Made by a program: the position numbers and the translations under genes
The notes under the pieces: model-generated
Seen by the model: the letters and a program-made list of their open reading frames with translations, nothing else
Database searches by the model: none
Told to the model about the DNA's origin: nothing
Shown here: positions 7,880 through 16,800 of the stretch, piece after piece
How positions within the stretch are numbered: the stretch's first letter is position 1
Layout of the letters: every line of letters begins with the position of its first letter
Source: a virus
Direction: 5' to 3' (one strand)
IMG/VR virus record: IMGVR_UViG_3300013138_000004
Span: 1-39,586 of that record
DNA: 39,586 bases

Positions 7880-8905
7880 ATGGTAGAATTCCCAGGCGAT
7901 TTTATGAAAGGCAATCCTCAGACGACTTCTTCTGGAGGTCAGTCTTTGGCTGGTGCGGAAAAATATAATTCTATTGACGGAAACCAAATCACTTGCACTA
8001 ATATCGTTGCTTCCTCAGTTACCTCTGGTTGGGTTTATGCTAACTCTATTAAGGCTTCTCAGATAACTTCTGAGTATATTTCTGGAGACAGGATTGATGT
8101 AACCATGTTAAATGCCAAAAACATTCAAGCTGCAACTGTCAAATCCGATTGGGTTTATGCAGGAAATATAAATGCTTCACAAATTACTGCTGGTTCAATT
8201 ACAGTTGGAGGTTCATCTCAACCCACCGCTTTAATAATTCAACACTCAACCAATGATTCTAATTCAAGACTTCGTTTTGAGGGAGGAAGCAGGATTTGGG
8301 AAGATACAAGCGATAACATGGGATTAAATGCTTTGGGAGGAGAATTCTATATTTATACTAATTCCACTCAAAGGGCATATTTTGGTTCATCCAACATTAA
8401 CCTTTACCCAGCAACAACTTATGTTAAGAAAATAAATTTTGGATTTGACGGACAAAATGAAGGGAATATTGATAATGTTGATATTATAAGAGGATATAAT
8501 GATATTAGGTTTCAAATTCAAGGTGGAGATGATTTTAAGTTTTTAGACGGAGATGGACACCAGCACGCTACAATTCATGGAGATACAGGTCGTTTCCAAT
8601 CAGATAATTCCTATGTTACTCTTGCTGGAACTGATAAAACTGCAATTCTTAGACTTCTTAATCAATATCGGGCATTATATTGTGTAGAATCCCCTGAAGT
8701 CTGGTTCTTTGATTTTTGTGAAAGTAAAGATAAGGTTGACCCATTATTCTTGGAGGCAACGGAGGGAGAAATAAAATTTATTGCTTGTGATAAAGGTTAT
8801 CAAGTTTGGAGAAGAAGAAAAGGTCATGCTAATAAAAGATTTGAAATTAAAACTGCTGAGGAATTTGCAAGAAATGAAAAGTTTCTGCAAATGGCAAAAG
8901 TATGA
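7880..8905 (+). CDS. Tail fibre / receptor-binding protein
   Basis: The 341-aa protein starts one base after the previous stop, with AAAGG upstream. Residues about 35-110 contain short repeats of the type ASQIT/SGWVYANSI/KSDWVYAGNI, a coiled or triple-beta-helix stalk common in trimeric fibres. Residues 110-260 are beta-rich (RLRFEGGSRIWEDT, GGEFYIYTNSTQRAYF). The C-terminal 80 residues switch to a charged, globular tip with Cys and Trp (ESPEVWFFDFCES, YQVWRRRKG), a plausible host-recognition head. Position after Dit and tail-hub genes supports the role. Confidence 0.7.
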   Translation: MVEFPGDFMKGNPQTTSSGGQSLAGAEKYNSIDGNQITCTNIVASSVTSGWVYANSIKASQITSEYISGDRIDVTMLNAKNIQAATVKSDWVYAGNINASQITAGSITVGGSSQPTALIIQHSTNDSNSRLRFEGGSRIWEDTSDNMGLNALGGEFYIYTNSTQRAYFGSSNINLYPATTYVKKINFGFDGQNEGNIDNVDIIRGYNDIRFQIQGGDDFKFLDGDGHQHATIHGDTGRFQSDNSYVTLAGTDKTAILRLLNQYRALYCVESPEVWFFDFCESKDKVDPLFLEATEGEIKFIACDKGYQVWRRRKGHANKRFEIKTAEEFARNEKFLQMAKV

Positions 8906-9081
8906 ATGAAGATTGGGAAATAGGAAAAGAGGGAAATTTACTTTTGAAATTAAAACCTGCAACCCCAGAAGTTGTTGCGAGATATGAAAAAATTAAAGAA
9001 CTCCATAAAATAGGAAAATTAGACAAAATGATTTCCGTTGATGAACAATTTGACAAATTTAAGAAGGGAGTGTTAAAGTAA
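8902..9081 (+). CDS. Small charged protein of unknown function
   Basis: This 59-aa gene overlaps the stop of the fibre gene by ATGA, so translation is coupled. The product is Lys/Glu-rich and helical (PEVVARYEKIKELHKIGKL) with no membrane segment. It could be a fibre chaperone, a common companion of tail-fibre genes, but nothing in the sequence proves this. Confidence 0.55.
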   Translation: MNEDWEIGKEGNLLLKLKPATPEVVARYEKIKELHKIGKLDKMISVDEQFDKFKKGVLK

Positions 9082-9085
9082 AAAA

Positions 9086-9256
9086 ATGGCAACTGCAAAA
9101 AACAAATGGATTTCCAATAAAATTGGCAGAATAATGAAAGAAGGCGTAAGGGGAAATACTATGCGACCAGTTTCAAAATCCAATCCCCGAAAACCAGTTT
9201 CAAGAAATAGGGCTATCGCTATTGCGGAATCAATGTATAGAAGGAGAAATAAATAA
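9086..9256 (+). CDS. Very basic 56-aa protein
   Basis: The protein carries about 16 Lys/Arg and a single acidic residue near each end (MATAKNKWISNKIGRIMKEG ... SMYRRRNK). It is the second of three short late genes in tight succession and its stop abuts the next ATG. The charge suggests nucleic-acid binding or a small virion protein. Function is unknown. Confidence 0.5.
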   Translation: MATAKNKWISNKIGRIMKEGVRGNTMRPVSKSNPRKPVSRNRAIAIAESMYRRRNK

Positions 9257-9430
9257 ATGCGTGAAATGCTTTATTACGTTATCAGACTTCCTTTGAAGTT
9301 CTATATTGCAAGTTTGGTCTTTTTTCTTATTTGGAGAAAAAGAAGAATCCCTAAGTGGTTGCAAAGTAAAATTGATGATGAGTTAGAAACCCCAGTTTTC
9401 CTTCAAAGACCCGAAAAATACCGAAAATAG
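9257..9430 (+). CDS. Small single-pass membrane protein
   Basis: This 57-aa gene starts immediately after the preceding TAA. A hydrophobic segment spans residues about 5-25 (LYYVIRLPLKFYIASLVFFLIW) and is followed by an RKRR stop-transfer cluster and a polar tail. It is the last gene of the late strand before the convergent early strand. It might be an additional lysis or superinfection-exclusion peptide; that is speculation. Confidence 0.5.
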   Translation: MREMLYYVIRLPLKFYIASLVFFLIWRKRRIPKWLQSKIDDELETPVFLQRPEKYRK

Positions 9431-9474
9431 CCTCTAAACACGATTTTGGCGAAGATAAATCGCTTCAGGATGAC

Positions 9475-9798
9475 CTACGAGGCACTTGGAATTGGAGGGA
9501 TGGATAAATCATCAACTCTTTGGCTTACTGTTTGATGAAGTAGTGTTAAGCACTGTAATCTACCCCTTAAAACTTCTGTCTGGTTGCCGACTTGTGATTT
9601 TATCCGATATTCAATTTCTGCAACTGAAGTTTTATAAGTATTTTCTTTTTCATTTATCATCGCTGTTGCAAATTCTTGGATTGTAATTCCCAGTTCCACA
9701 GTTGTTTGATTATAAAGTTCACATACCTCTACAAGTAATTTCGTCAATTCCTCTTTATTTTCCCAAGAGTTTTTTATTTTATTTATTAAGTCATCCAC
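9475..9798 (-). CDS. Coiled-coil protein of unknown function
   Basis: The 107-aa protein is mostly helical (NKIKNSWENKEELTKLLVEVCELYNQ) with a Pro/Ser tail. It is the last gene of the leftward arm, overlaps the preceding zinc-ribbon gene by 8 bases, and its stop lies only 44 bases from the last rightward gene. The family is unknown. Confidence 0.5.
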   Translation of the reverse strand: MDDLINKIKNSWENKEELTKLLVEVCELYNQTTVELGITIQEFATAMINEKENTYKTSVAEIEYRIKSQVGNQTEVLRGRLQCLTLLHQTVSQRVDDLSIPPIPSAS

Positions 9799-10156
9799 GA
9801 TTTTTTACTCCTTGTCTTGGTCTTACTTCTTTTACTTTTCCACTTACTCTGTCAATAACTGCAATATCTCCATTGGGTAATTTTCTTCTGGACATAATAT
9901 CTTCCTTCCACGCTTTGTCTCCTTTTAACATGGCTTTTTGTAAAGTTGTCAGTTTTTCAGAACGAGTATGAAAGGTTTTCTGTTCTGCTAATCGGGAACA
10001 TTCATCACAAAGAAGTTTTTTTTCTTTTTCAGCTTCTTCGGGAATATGCCATTCTTCAGCAGTCCATTTAATTTTACATTTAGGGCAAATGTATTCATGG
10101 ATTATTATTGCTTTCTTGCAATTTGGAACTGATTGCTTAATTGTTACTGTCGGCAT
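9791..10156 (-). CDS. Zinc-ribbon-like small protein
   Basis: The 121-aa protein contains CPKC at residues about 24-27 and CDEC about 50-53, spaced as a two-knuckle zinc ribbon. The rest is basic and helical and ends RPRQGVKNRG. It probably binds zinc and possibly nucleic acid. It sits between a glycosyltransferase and the end of the operon with tight spacing. No catalytic motif is seen. Confidence 0.55.
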   Translation of the reverse strand: MPTVTIKQSVPNCKKAIIIHEYICPKCKIKWTAEEWHIPEEAEKEKKLLCDECSRLAEQKTFHTRSEKLTTLQKAMLKGDKAWKEDIMSRRKLPNGDIAVIDRVSGKVKEVRPRQGVKNRG

Positions 10157-10159
10157 ATT

Positions 10160-11230
10160 TTATTGGTATTTTTTTATTATATCCACAAAACTATTTATTG
10201 TCATGTCAAGATTGAAAAATCTTTTGATGTGTTCAGCATTTTTAACTGCCTGTTCCTTAATCCGTTTGTAATTCCTATAAGCATAAAACATTTTATCTTC
10301 TAATTCAAAAAGGTTTGGTTCTTGCCAGTGAGGAGTTTTTTCAAATTTCATGTGAGGATAAACTGCTGGGACATTACTGAAATGATTTAGAGGAATTCCG
10401 AAAGAAGCATATTCTTTCATACCAGAAGCATTGGAAACAATTGTCGGGATTCCTCTTGCCATCATTTCTATGGGTGGAAGTCCGATTCCTTCTCCTTTAC
10501 TGGGGAAAACAAAGCAATTTGCTTGTTCTTGTAAAACTGACATTTCTAAACGATTCATATTTTTAACAATAATTTGGATATTTGGAATTCTTGGAACACT
10601 TTCAATATCTTTGGTATTATCATGGTTTCTGCCTTTAAGAATAAGTTGGACTTTTGGGTATCTACCAAAAACATTGAGAAAAGCCTTAACCACTAAATCC
10701 CAACCCTTTCTGCCATTGTCTGAAAAAGAATTGTAGTGAAGAAAAGTAAATGGATATTCGATAGTCGGAATTGAAAGATTGAAATTATCAGTTCCCTGAA
10801 TCATTGTTTCAACATTTGTTATGCCATTTTTTTTGAATAAACTCTGACAGAAGCGTGAAGGCACAATAATGACATCAAAGTTTGAACATAGTTCAGCCCA
10901 ATTCATAGGAAGTTCATCTGCTTCCCATGCAGTTATAAGGAAATATTTCTTTCCTATTTCTTTTTTAATTGGTTGAGGATAACCAAAATAGAGGACATTG
11001 GGAGAGTTATCAATGAAATTTAGTCTTGACCTGAGTAATTCTTCCACTTTTCCATATCCCCCATAAGGATAATTTTGCAGAGGGATTGACACATTGATTG
11101 TATCGTTTATTGCATCATAATGGGCTACTTCTAAACGCTTAAAGCCAATCCTTGTCAATTCCTCAACCTTTTCAACTTCAATTTCTACAATACGACCTTT
11201 AAGATTTAACATTTTTATCCATTTATTCAT
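10160..11230 (-). CDS. GT4-type glycosyltransferase
   Basis: The 356-aa GT-B enzyme is predicted to move a sugar from a nucleotide donor to an acceptor in the cytoplasm. Residues 1-32 carry a short motif shared with the giant fusion protein (W-x2-M-x-N-x2-GR-x-VE...GFK). The N-terminal Rossmann half spans about 35-155. The C-terminal half carries the retaining-GT4 E-x7-E signature (Glu247-Glu255, EGIGLPPIE) and FLHYNSF/GRKGWD typical of the donor site. It belongs with the GT and methyltransferase genes upstream. Only the acceptor is unknown. Confidence 0.85.
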   Translation of the reverse strand: MNKWIKMLNLKGRIVEIEVEKVEELTRIGFKRLEVAHYDAINDTINVSIPLQNYPYGGYGKVEELLRSRLNFIDNSPNVLYFGYPQPIKKEIGKKYFLITAWEADELPMNWAELCSNFDVIIVPSRFCQSLFKKNGITNVETMIQGTDNFNLSIPTIEYPFTFLHYNSFSDNGRKGWDLVVKAFLNVFGRYPKVQLILKGRNHDNTKDIESVPRIPNIQIIVKNMNRLEMSVLQEQANCFVFPSKGEGIGLPPIEMMARGIPTIVSNASGMKEYASFGIPLNHFSNVPAVYPHMKFEKTPHWQEPNLFELEDKMFYAYRNYKRIKEQAVKNAEHIKRFFNLDMTINSFVDIIKKYQ

Positions 11231-11282
11231 AATTTTTGAAGCTAAATTCAGTTATACCTGGTTCCAACTGCCAGGTAGTACA

Positions 11283-11432
11283 TTATGATGTTTGCTTAAC
11301 TTTATTTAGCTCTACTTTTGCCTCCTGCAATTTTCCAATTAAAGGAAGTAATTTCTCATTATGTAAGGCAATTACGCCACTAATAAGATTTTGAACTTCC
11401 ACCAAGATTTCCCGATAAACTAATTCATCCAT
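11283..11432 (-). CDS. Short helical protein (49 aa)
   Basis: The ATG is 10 nt downstream of a good Shine-Dalgarno (AAAGGAG on the - strand) placed in the end of the preceding gene. The sequence is Leu/Val/Glu/Lys-rich and amphipathic, MDELVYREILVEVQNLISGV onwards. It pairs with the 75-aa coiled-coil gene just before it and the two could interact. Function is unknown. Confidence 0.55.
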   Translation of the reverse strand: MDELVYREILVEVQNLISGVIALHNEKLLPLIGKLQEAKVELNKVKQTS

Positions 11433-11433
11433 G

Positions 11434-11661
11434 TTAATTCTTCTCCTTTCTGGGTTTTCCTATTAAGATTTCCTGTTCTAATTTACTGATAGCAATTAAA
11501 ACCACATTCATTTTAACTGCAATTTCCTTTGAGTTTTTCAGGTCAATATGTTCAGCCATATTTGCAATCCCATTAAAATCTACTTTTAATTGACCATTCA
11601 TTGATTTTAATTTATCACTAATCCTTTTTTTCCAATAAGAGACTTTTTCTTCGTCTATCAT
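11434..11661 (-). CDS. Small coiled-coil protein
   Basis: The 75-aa protein is Lys/Ile/Met-rich and helical. It lies 2 bases after the cytosine methyltransferase stop and directly before the 49-aa gene, so it is in the same operon. No motif is recognised. Confidence 0.5.
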   Translation of the reverse strand: MIDEEKVSYWKKRISDKLKSMNGQLKVDFNGIANMAEHIDLKNSKEIAVKMNVVLIAISKLEQEILIGKPRKEKN

Positions 11662-11663
11662 AT

Positions 11664-12632
11664 TTACACCTCCAATCTTTTGGCAATTTCATAAACTACA
11701 TTTACTGTAACAGCATTTCCGAGTTGGCGATAGCGTTGGGTGTCCGAAATCCCCTCAGTCCAATTATCTGGGAATCCTTGTAGTCTTTCACATTCCATAG
11801 GAGTTAATCTCCTAAATTTAGGCGTTGTTATCAATGTTCTTTGTTTATGATTATCAATTCCTTTCCAGTAATTCATGTCTAAACTTTGAGATACTTTTCG
11901 TCGTTCTGTGGGCCACCTGTTCTCGCCTTCACTGTTCCTGCTACATCTTTTGCTATTCTCAGTCCGAATCTCTGCAATCTCCTGATTGTCTGTTCTGATA
12001 GGAAATACTTTGGGTCTGGGTGTTCCTCTAAGATTTCCGACAATGAACACTCTTTCCCTATTCTGGGGGACTCCGAAATTCTTGCTGTTAAGCACTTGCC
12101 ATTGGAGGTCATACCCCAATTCTGTAAGCGTGGAGATGATGATTTTGAAAGTTCTTCCATTGTCGTGAGATAACAGTCCTTTGACATTTTCCAATATGAA
12201 CAGTCTGGGATGTTTTGCTTTGAGAATCCTTGCGACATCAAAAAAGAGTGTTCCTCTGGTGTCGTTAAATCCCCTTCTTTTTCCAGCAATACTAAATGCC
12301 TGACAGGGGAATCCTCCAACGAGTAAATCGTGGTCTGGTATGTCTTTGGCATTGACTTCTGTGATTGAGGTTGTATCAAGCCTTCTACCACTAAGGTTTG
12401 GTTCGTTCTTCCCGAACATCCTTGTCCTGTGTTTAGTGTTCCCACTTTGTTTAAGGTTATTCTTCCTTCGTGATAAGTCTTTCTCCCCGACCTGCTGTAA
12501 TGAACTAAAATTTTTGTCATATATTATTTTGCAATATTCATCAAAATCATTGGCATATACGCATTTGTGACCTAATCTATTAAGTGCTAAATCAAATCCG
12601 CCTATTCCTGCAAAAAGCGATACATATTTCAT
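11664..12632 (-). CDS. dcm-like: DNA (cytosine-5) methyltransferase, orphan
   Basis: The 322-aa enzyme transfers methyl from SAM to C5 of cytosine in DNA. Motif I FAGIGG is at 7-12, the catalytic PCQ loop at 109-111 (Cys110), ENV at 148-150, QNRERV at 190-195, RRLTPMECERLQGFP at 274-288 and the motif X block QLGNAVTVNV at 303-312. All key residues are present and the length equals small family members. A hydrophilic insert at about 45-92 precedes motif IV and the target-recognition part is short (about 205-270). No endonuclease gene is adjacent, so self-protection against host restriction is likely. A second same-strand frame is open across 642 nt of this gene. Confidence 0.93.
   Translation of the reverse strand: MKYVSLFAGIGGFDLALNRLGHKCVYANDFDEYCKIIYDKNFSSLQQVGEKDLSRRKNNLKQSGNTKHRTRMFGKNEPNLSGRRLDTTSITEVNAKDIPDHDLLVGGFPCQAFSIAGKRRGFNDTRGTLFFDVARILKAKHPRLFILENVKGLLSHDNGRTFKIIISTLTELGYDLQWQVLNSKNFGVPQNRERVFIVGNLRGTPRPKVFPIRTDNQEIAEIRTENSKRCSRNSEGENRWPTERRKVSQSLDMNYWKGIDNHKQRTLITTPKFRRLTPMECERLQGFPDNWTEGISDTQRYRQLGNAVTVNVVYEIAKRLEV
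11879..12520 (-). other. Second open frame nested in the methyltransferase gene (status uncertain)
   Basis: A 213-codon frame lies on the same strand, shifted relative to the methyltransferase, from codon 38 to the recognition region. It has no Shine-Dalgarno sequence at its ATG. It contains the stretch ECSLSEILEEHPDPKYFLSE, and near the end GTVKARTGG. These look like the KYFLS and GTLTAR blocks that other cytosine methyltransferases carry between motifs VIII and IX. This is either a genuine overprinted gene, a relic of a recombination that changed frame in the recognition domain, or a shadow kept open by composition. Confidence 0.3.
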
Positions 12633-13264
12633 TTTGCTCCTTTTCTATAAGTATTTAATTCGGATTCAACATTGGTAACATATTCCTCGCAAACTGCTTT
12701 TAGGTCAGGTTGGATTTTATTCCAGTCCTCAGTTCTTTTCTTTATTTTATCCAATGTCCTTATATGATAAACAGGAAACTCAATAGCAAAGTGATTTGCG
12801 ACTTTAGGCCAGATATGGATTGCTCTTTCAGGCGTAGGATTCCATCGGATATCTTTGCGTAAAACCATAAATTGATAATCTTTCTCCTGTCCTCCGTTAC
12901 AAACAACTCCGTCAATGTAATTGATTCTTCTTATTCTGATTCCATCAAAATCCCCCATTTGGCTAAAATCCAAACCAGCAAGATAGTTGTAAAGCGAAAT
13001 ACTTAAAATCTCATCAGCATCAAACCAGCAAAACCACGGAGTTTTAACTTGACTGGCAAGGAAATCTTTACTGTAAAAGGGAGCTTCATTGGGTCTTTCA
13101 AAAACATTTGGTGTATATTCTCTGGCAATTTTCAAAGTATCATCATCTGAAGGTTGCACTCCTAAAATCATTTCTGAGACCAAAGGTTTAACCATATCCA
13201 GAATATATCTCATGTGCTTGGCTTCATTCTTAAAGATTCCGATATAAGATAGGTTTTTATTCAT
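12629..13264 (-). CDS. GT2-like glycosyltransferase
   Basis: The ATG at 13264 overlaps the stop of the methyltransferase before it; an upstream in-frame start at 13291 would add 9 residues inside that gene. The 211-aa protein has a GT-A layout: an N-terminal IGIFKNEAKHMRYIL, and DAD at 82-84 within WFCWFDADEIL, the metal and nucleotide-sugar binding motif. It resembles the short family-2 glycosyltransferases that often pair with SAM methyltransferases. It probably adds one sugar in the same glycan pathway. The family is well supported; donor and acceptor are unknown. Confidence 0.75.
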   Translation of the reverse strand: MNKNLSYIGIFKNEAKHMRYILDMVKPLVSEMILGVQPSDDDTLKIAREYTPNVFERPNEAPFYSKDFLASQVKTPWFCWFDADEILSISLYNYLAGLDFSQMGDFDGIRIRRINYIDGVVCNGGQEKDYQFMVLRKDIRWNPTPERAIHIWPKVANHFAIEFPVYHIRTLDKIKKRTEDWNKIQPDLKAVCEEYVTNVESELNTYRKGAK

Positions 13265-13854
13265 TTTGTAAAGATTGCACAAGACATCCAATCTTTCTTG
13301 ACTACAATTTCAATGGAAGTAATTCCTAACTCTGTTTTTTGTTTAGCAATTTCATAAACTAAAGCATCCATTCCTGCTGTTCTTGAAGCATAATCAATAT
13401 TCGGACTACCTTTAACCTTAACTCCCACAATAAAATCTTCAATAATATAAGTTCCTCCAACTTTTAGATGTTGCCATAGGCGGTCAAAACAATTCTTGGT
13501 TTCTCTAGTAAAGTGAGAACCATCATCAATGATAACATCAAATCCTCCTGTTTCTTTAGCTAATTTCTCAATCGCTACATCATCCATTTGATTTATTTCT
13601 CTAGTAATGATTTTTGGGTCAGTTAATAATCTAGGTCTGGGGAGAATGTCAAAGCCATAAAGTTTGGCTTTTGGAAGCATTTTTTGGAACATTAAAAGAG
13701 AACCCCCTTCCAAAATTCCTATTTCAAGAAAAGTAATTTCTTTGTCTTTGTAATCAGTCAGAATTCTTTCATAAACTTTATTTAATCCTGAAAGATATTT
13801 GTCTGTCCCAGCCACAGTTCCTAAAATCATAGGTTTTTGATTAACTCCTTCCAT
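13261..13854 (-). CDS. SAM-dependent O-methyltransferase, MycE/cephalosporin-hydroxylase-like
   Basis: The 197-aa class I methyltransferase has GTDKY at 16-20, the SAM-binding loop EIGILEGGS at 44-52, YGFDI at 66-70 and the metal-binding IDDGSH at 109-114, followed by VGGTYIIED. This set is seen in sugar O-methyltransferases such as those acting on macrolide sugars. The start overlaps the end of the giant fusion gene by 28 bases and its stop overlaps the GT2 start, so the genes are translationally linked. It likely methylates a hydroxyl on the sugar added by its neighbours. Confidence 0.78.
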   Translation of the reverse strand: MEGVNQKPMILGTVAGTDKYLSGLNKVYERILTDYKDKEITFLEIGILEGGSLLMFQKMLPKAKLYGFDILPRPRLLTDPKIITREINQMDDVAIEKLAKETGGFDVIIDDGSHFTRETKNCFDRLWQHLKVGGTYIIEDFIVGVKVKGSPNIDYASRTAGMDALVYEIAKQKTELGITSIEIVVKKDWMSCAIFTK

Positions 13855-16800
13855 TTTTTCGCTACCTCCTCAAAAGAATATTCTTTAACCCCTTCCGCAA
13901 GAAGTTTCGGATTGTAATTTGTGTCATCAAGACTTAGTTTAACCAATTCATCAATAGTTTTCCATTTCTCTGTTCCAGTAATTTCCGCCATACCTCCACC
14001 ATCAAAAACCAGTGTCTTGCAACCAGAAGCCAATGCTTCAACTGCGACTATTCCGAAATGTTCCTGAGTGGAATTATTTTCAGAGTTATAACCAGTTGCA
14101 CTCCAAAATAATTTACTTTCCGCATAAAGTTTAGTCAATTCCTCAAAAGAAGCATCATGGATAAATTCAACATTCAAACCTCTTGCCATATTTTTTAAGA
14201 CATCAAAATACTCTTGATTTTGCACTGACCCAACTAGAACCAATTTCCAATCTTTTGGCATTTTAGAGAAAGCCTTGATAAGAATATGTTGGTTTTTATT
14301 ATTCCCTCCTTCTTGCCAGAAGAATCTTCCGACACTGATTATTTGTTTCTTCTTTTCCACATTTGGGGAAAACTTGTGTATATCTGTTGCTGGAGGAATA
14401 ACGACTGATTCAATCCCCCATTTCTGCCTGATTGCATCAGCGGAATATTTAGAAATAGCCACAACTTTATCATAGTTTTTAATTGGTTCTGTCCAATCAA
14501 ACTGAGGATAAAAGATAACTGCTATATTTTTCTTTCCGATTGGAGTTGGTAAGGAGAAATGGGAAATACAGATAAAAACATCATTTAAGTGATAATTTTT
14601 CTTGGTTAATTTTGCCAAATCTATACCAAAAGCTCTTTTTGCATCTATTTGTTTTAAGTCAACCTTAACTTCAACATTGGAATAATTGTCATCCAAAATT
14701 TTAATTACTCCAAAGGTCATATTTTCTCCTCCTCCATAAATGTGATGATGATTTCCTTCAAAAATAATATTAAGGGGAATTTTAGAGCCACCAGTGGTAG
14801 TTGTTAATTCTTCAAACTTTTTATCACAAGTTGCTCTGACTTTTAGCCAATCATCAGGGTCATTGAGGTGTTCAATGTTAGTAAAACCATTGGCTTCCAG
14901 TTTTTCTCTAATCTTTTCAAAAGTCCAACTCCAGTAATGAAAATCCCATTTAGTTCTTTGTCCTCCGTAAATCCAAGAAATTCCCAAGTGGTAATCAACC
15001 TTACCATGCAAGAGTTTTTCGCAAACTTTGAGTATATCGGGAGTTTTAATAACAACTGTTCCTCCTTTTTTCAAGACCCTCCGCCATTCCTGCAAAACTG
15101 TATCTAACTGAGTTCGGGTAAAATGTTCTATCAAATGCGAGCTATAAATTTCTTCAACACTGCTGTCTGGCAACTTCAAATCATCAGCTAGGGAAATAAT
15201 GTCCACTTCTGGGACATCCTGAATATCTACATGGACATAGCCTTGATTCGGATTGTCTCCAGAGCCAATATCAATTCTTGAACCCATTTTGCGAGTATTG
15301 ATAAAGTTTTCCCACTCTTTCCAAACCGCATCACAATTCCGATTATAATGAGTTAAAGCTTCGGTCATTTTTCCAGCAGTGGAAGCTCCGAAATGTTTCA
15401 TATTAGGTTTTTCTTTTGGCATTAGACCTTTGTAGCCTAAGTTTCTGATTCGGCAACAATGGTCAACATCCTCAATGCACCATAAATCTTTATCAATTAA
15501 AAGTCCTATCTTTTTAGTTAATCTTCTGGGGAAAACAAAGATAGAATGAGCAACCCATTCAATTTCTGTTCCGTGAGTAAATTGTTTGCCCATGAAATTC
15601 TTTTCTTCTTTATTTATCCACCAGCCATCAGTTCCAGTAAAGCCTACTGTCTGGTCTTTGAAAACTGCCAGAAGGTCATCTAACCACCCTGCTCCTGCTT
15701 GCGTATCATTATCTAGGAAACAAATATATTCTCCCCAAGCTATCATTATTCCGATGTTTTTGGCTTTTGGCACGCCTAGATTTTCAGAAAGATGCACTGT
15801 TCTTATGTCTGACTGTTCATCCAGCCATTTTTCAATACCATCATTGGAGTTATTGTCTATGGCAATAAGTTCGTAATCTTTGGTATTCTTCCTTACTGCT
15901 TCAATGGCGGTAATGGTCATTTCTTTATTATTGAAAATTGGCATGATAATTGAAGTTCTAGGTCTTGGTTCGGTTAATCGTTTGAAAATAAGAATGGATT
16001 GTTTTTTTTTGCCATCATCCAACCAATAGCGGTAAATAGTTAAATCAAATCCTCTAAAAATCTGCTGATATTGAAGGTCTGTTAAAAGTCTTTCATTTCC
16101 AAAATCCAATTTACCATAATCATTATTAGGGACAGAATGAATAACCACTGGAGCATTTTTAAGTTCATTGGTAACTAAAGCCACCATTTGTTCGTTGGAG
16201 AAATGTTCCAACATTCCCTGAGAAAAAATAACATCAGCTTTAAGGTTATTTTTGAAAGAATCTCCATAGGAGACTTTTAGATTAGGAGCAAGGGTCGCCA
16301 TATTTTTCTTTGCCATTTCTACAATCTGTTTATCGAAATCAACTGCGGTTACTTTGATATTCTCATCCCAAGAAAGAAATCCTGATAGAGAAGCTGTTCC
16401 GCAACCATCCTCAATTACTGTCTTGGGGTTGAAGGCTTTAATGAATCTAAAAATATCTCCCTGTGCAGTTCCCCAAATTCTCATGGTTTCCTTATCTACT
16501 TTGGTTTTTTCATAGAATTCTCCCCATTTTCTTTCCTTAGCGACTGGGGTCTTGATATTGTTGACCCTGAATTGAGGAAGATTGGATTCGACAATATCCA
16601 TCCACATCTTTCTGACCTGACTATCCCAATCCCATTCTCTCCGTGTCCAATCTGAGGCTTTTTCTCCTATGAGTTTTGCTTTTTCCCTATTCTCATAAAC
16701 ATACCTCATTTGTTTGACCAAATCAGCAACCAATGGGCTTCTCCAATCGCCAATGCCTTTACCATCCTGATATTCTTCTGGATAATGCCATTTTTCAGCT

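Noticed and set aside
9050-9088. TTGACA at 9050-9055, about 30 nt upstream of ATG 9086, like the late promoters.
   Set aside because: It lacks the following A6 run and lies inside the 8902 gene in a context (GGGAG) that supplies a ribosome site, so it is likely coincidental coding sequence.
9431-9474. Search for a bidirectional terminator at the convergent junction.
   Set aside because: Only a 4-bp stem (GCGA...TCGC) is present and there is no T-run, so no terminator is called.
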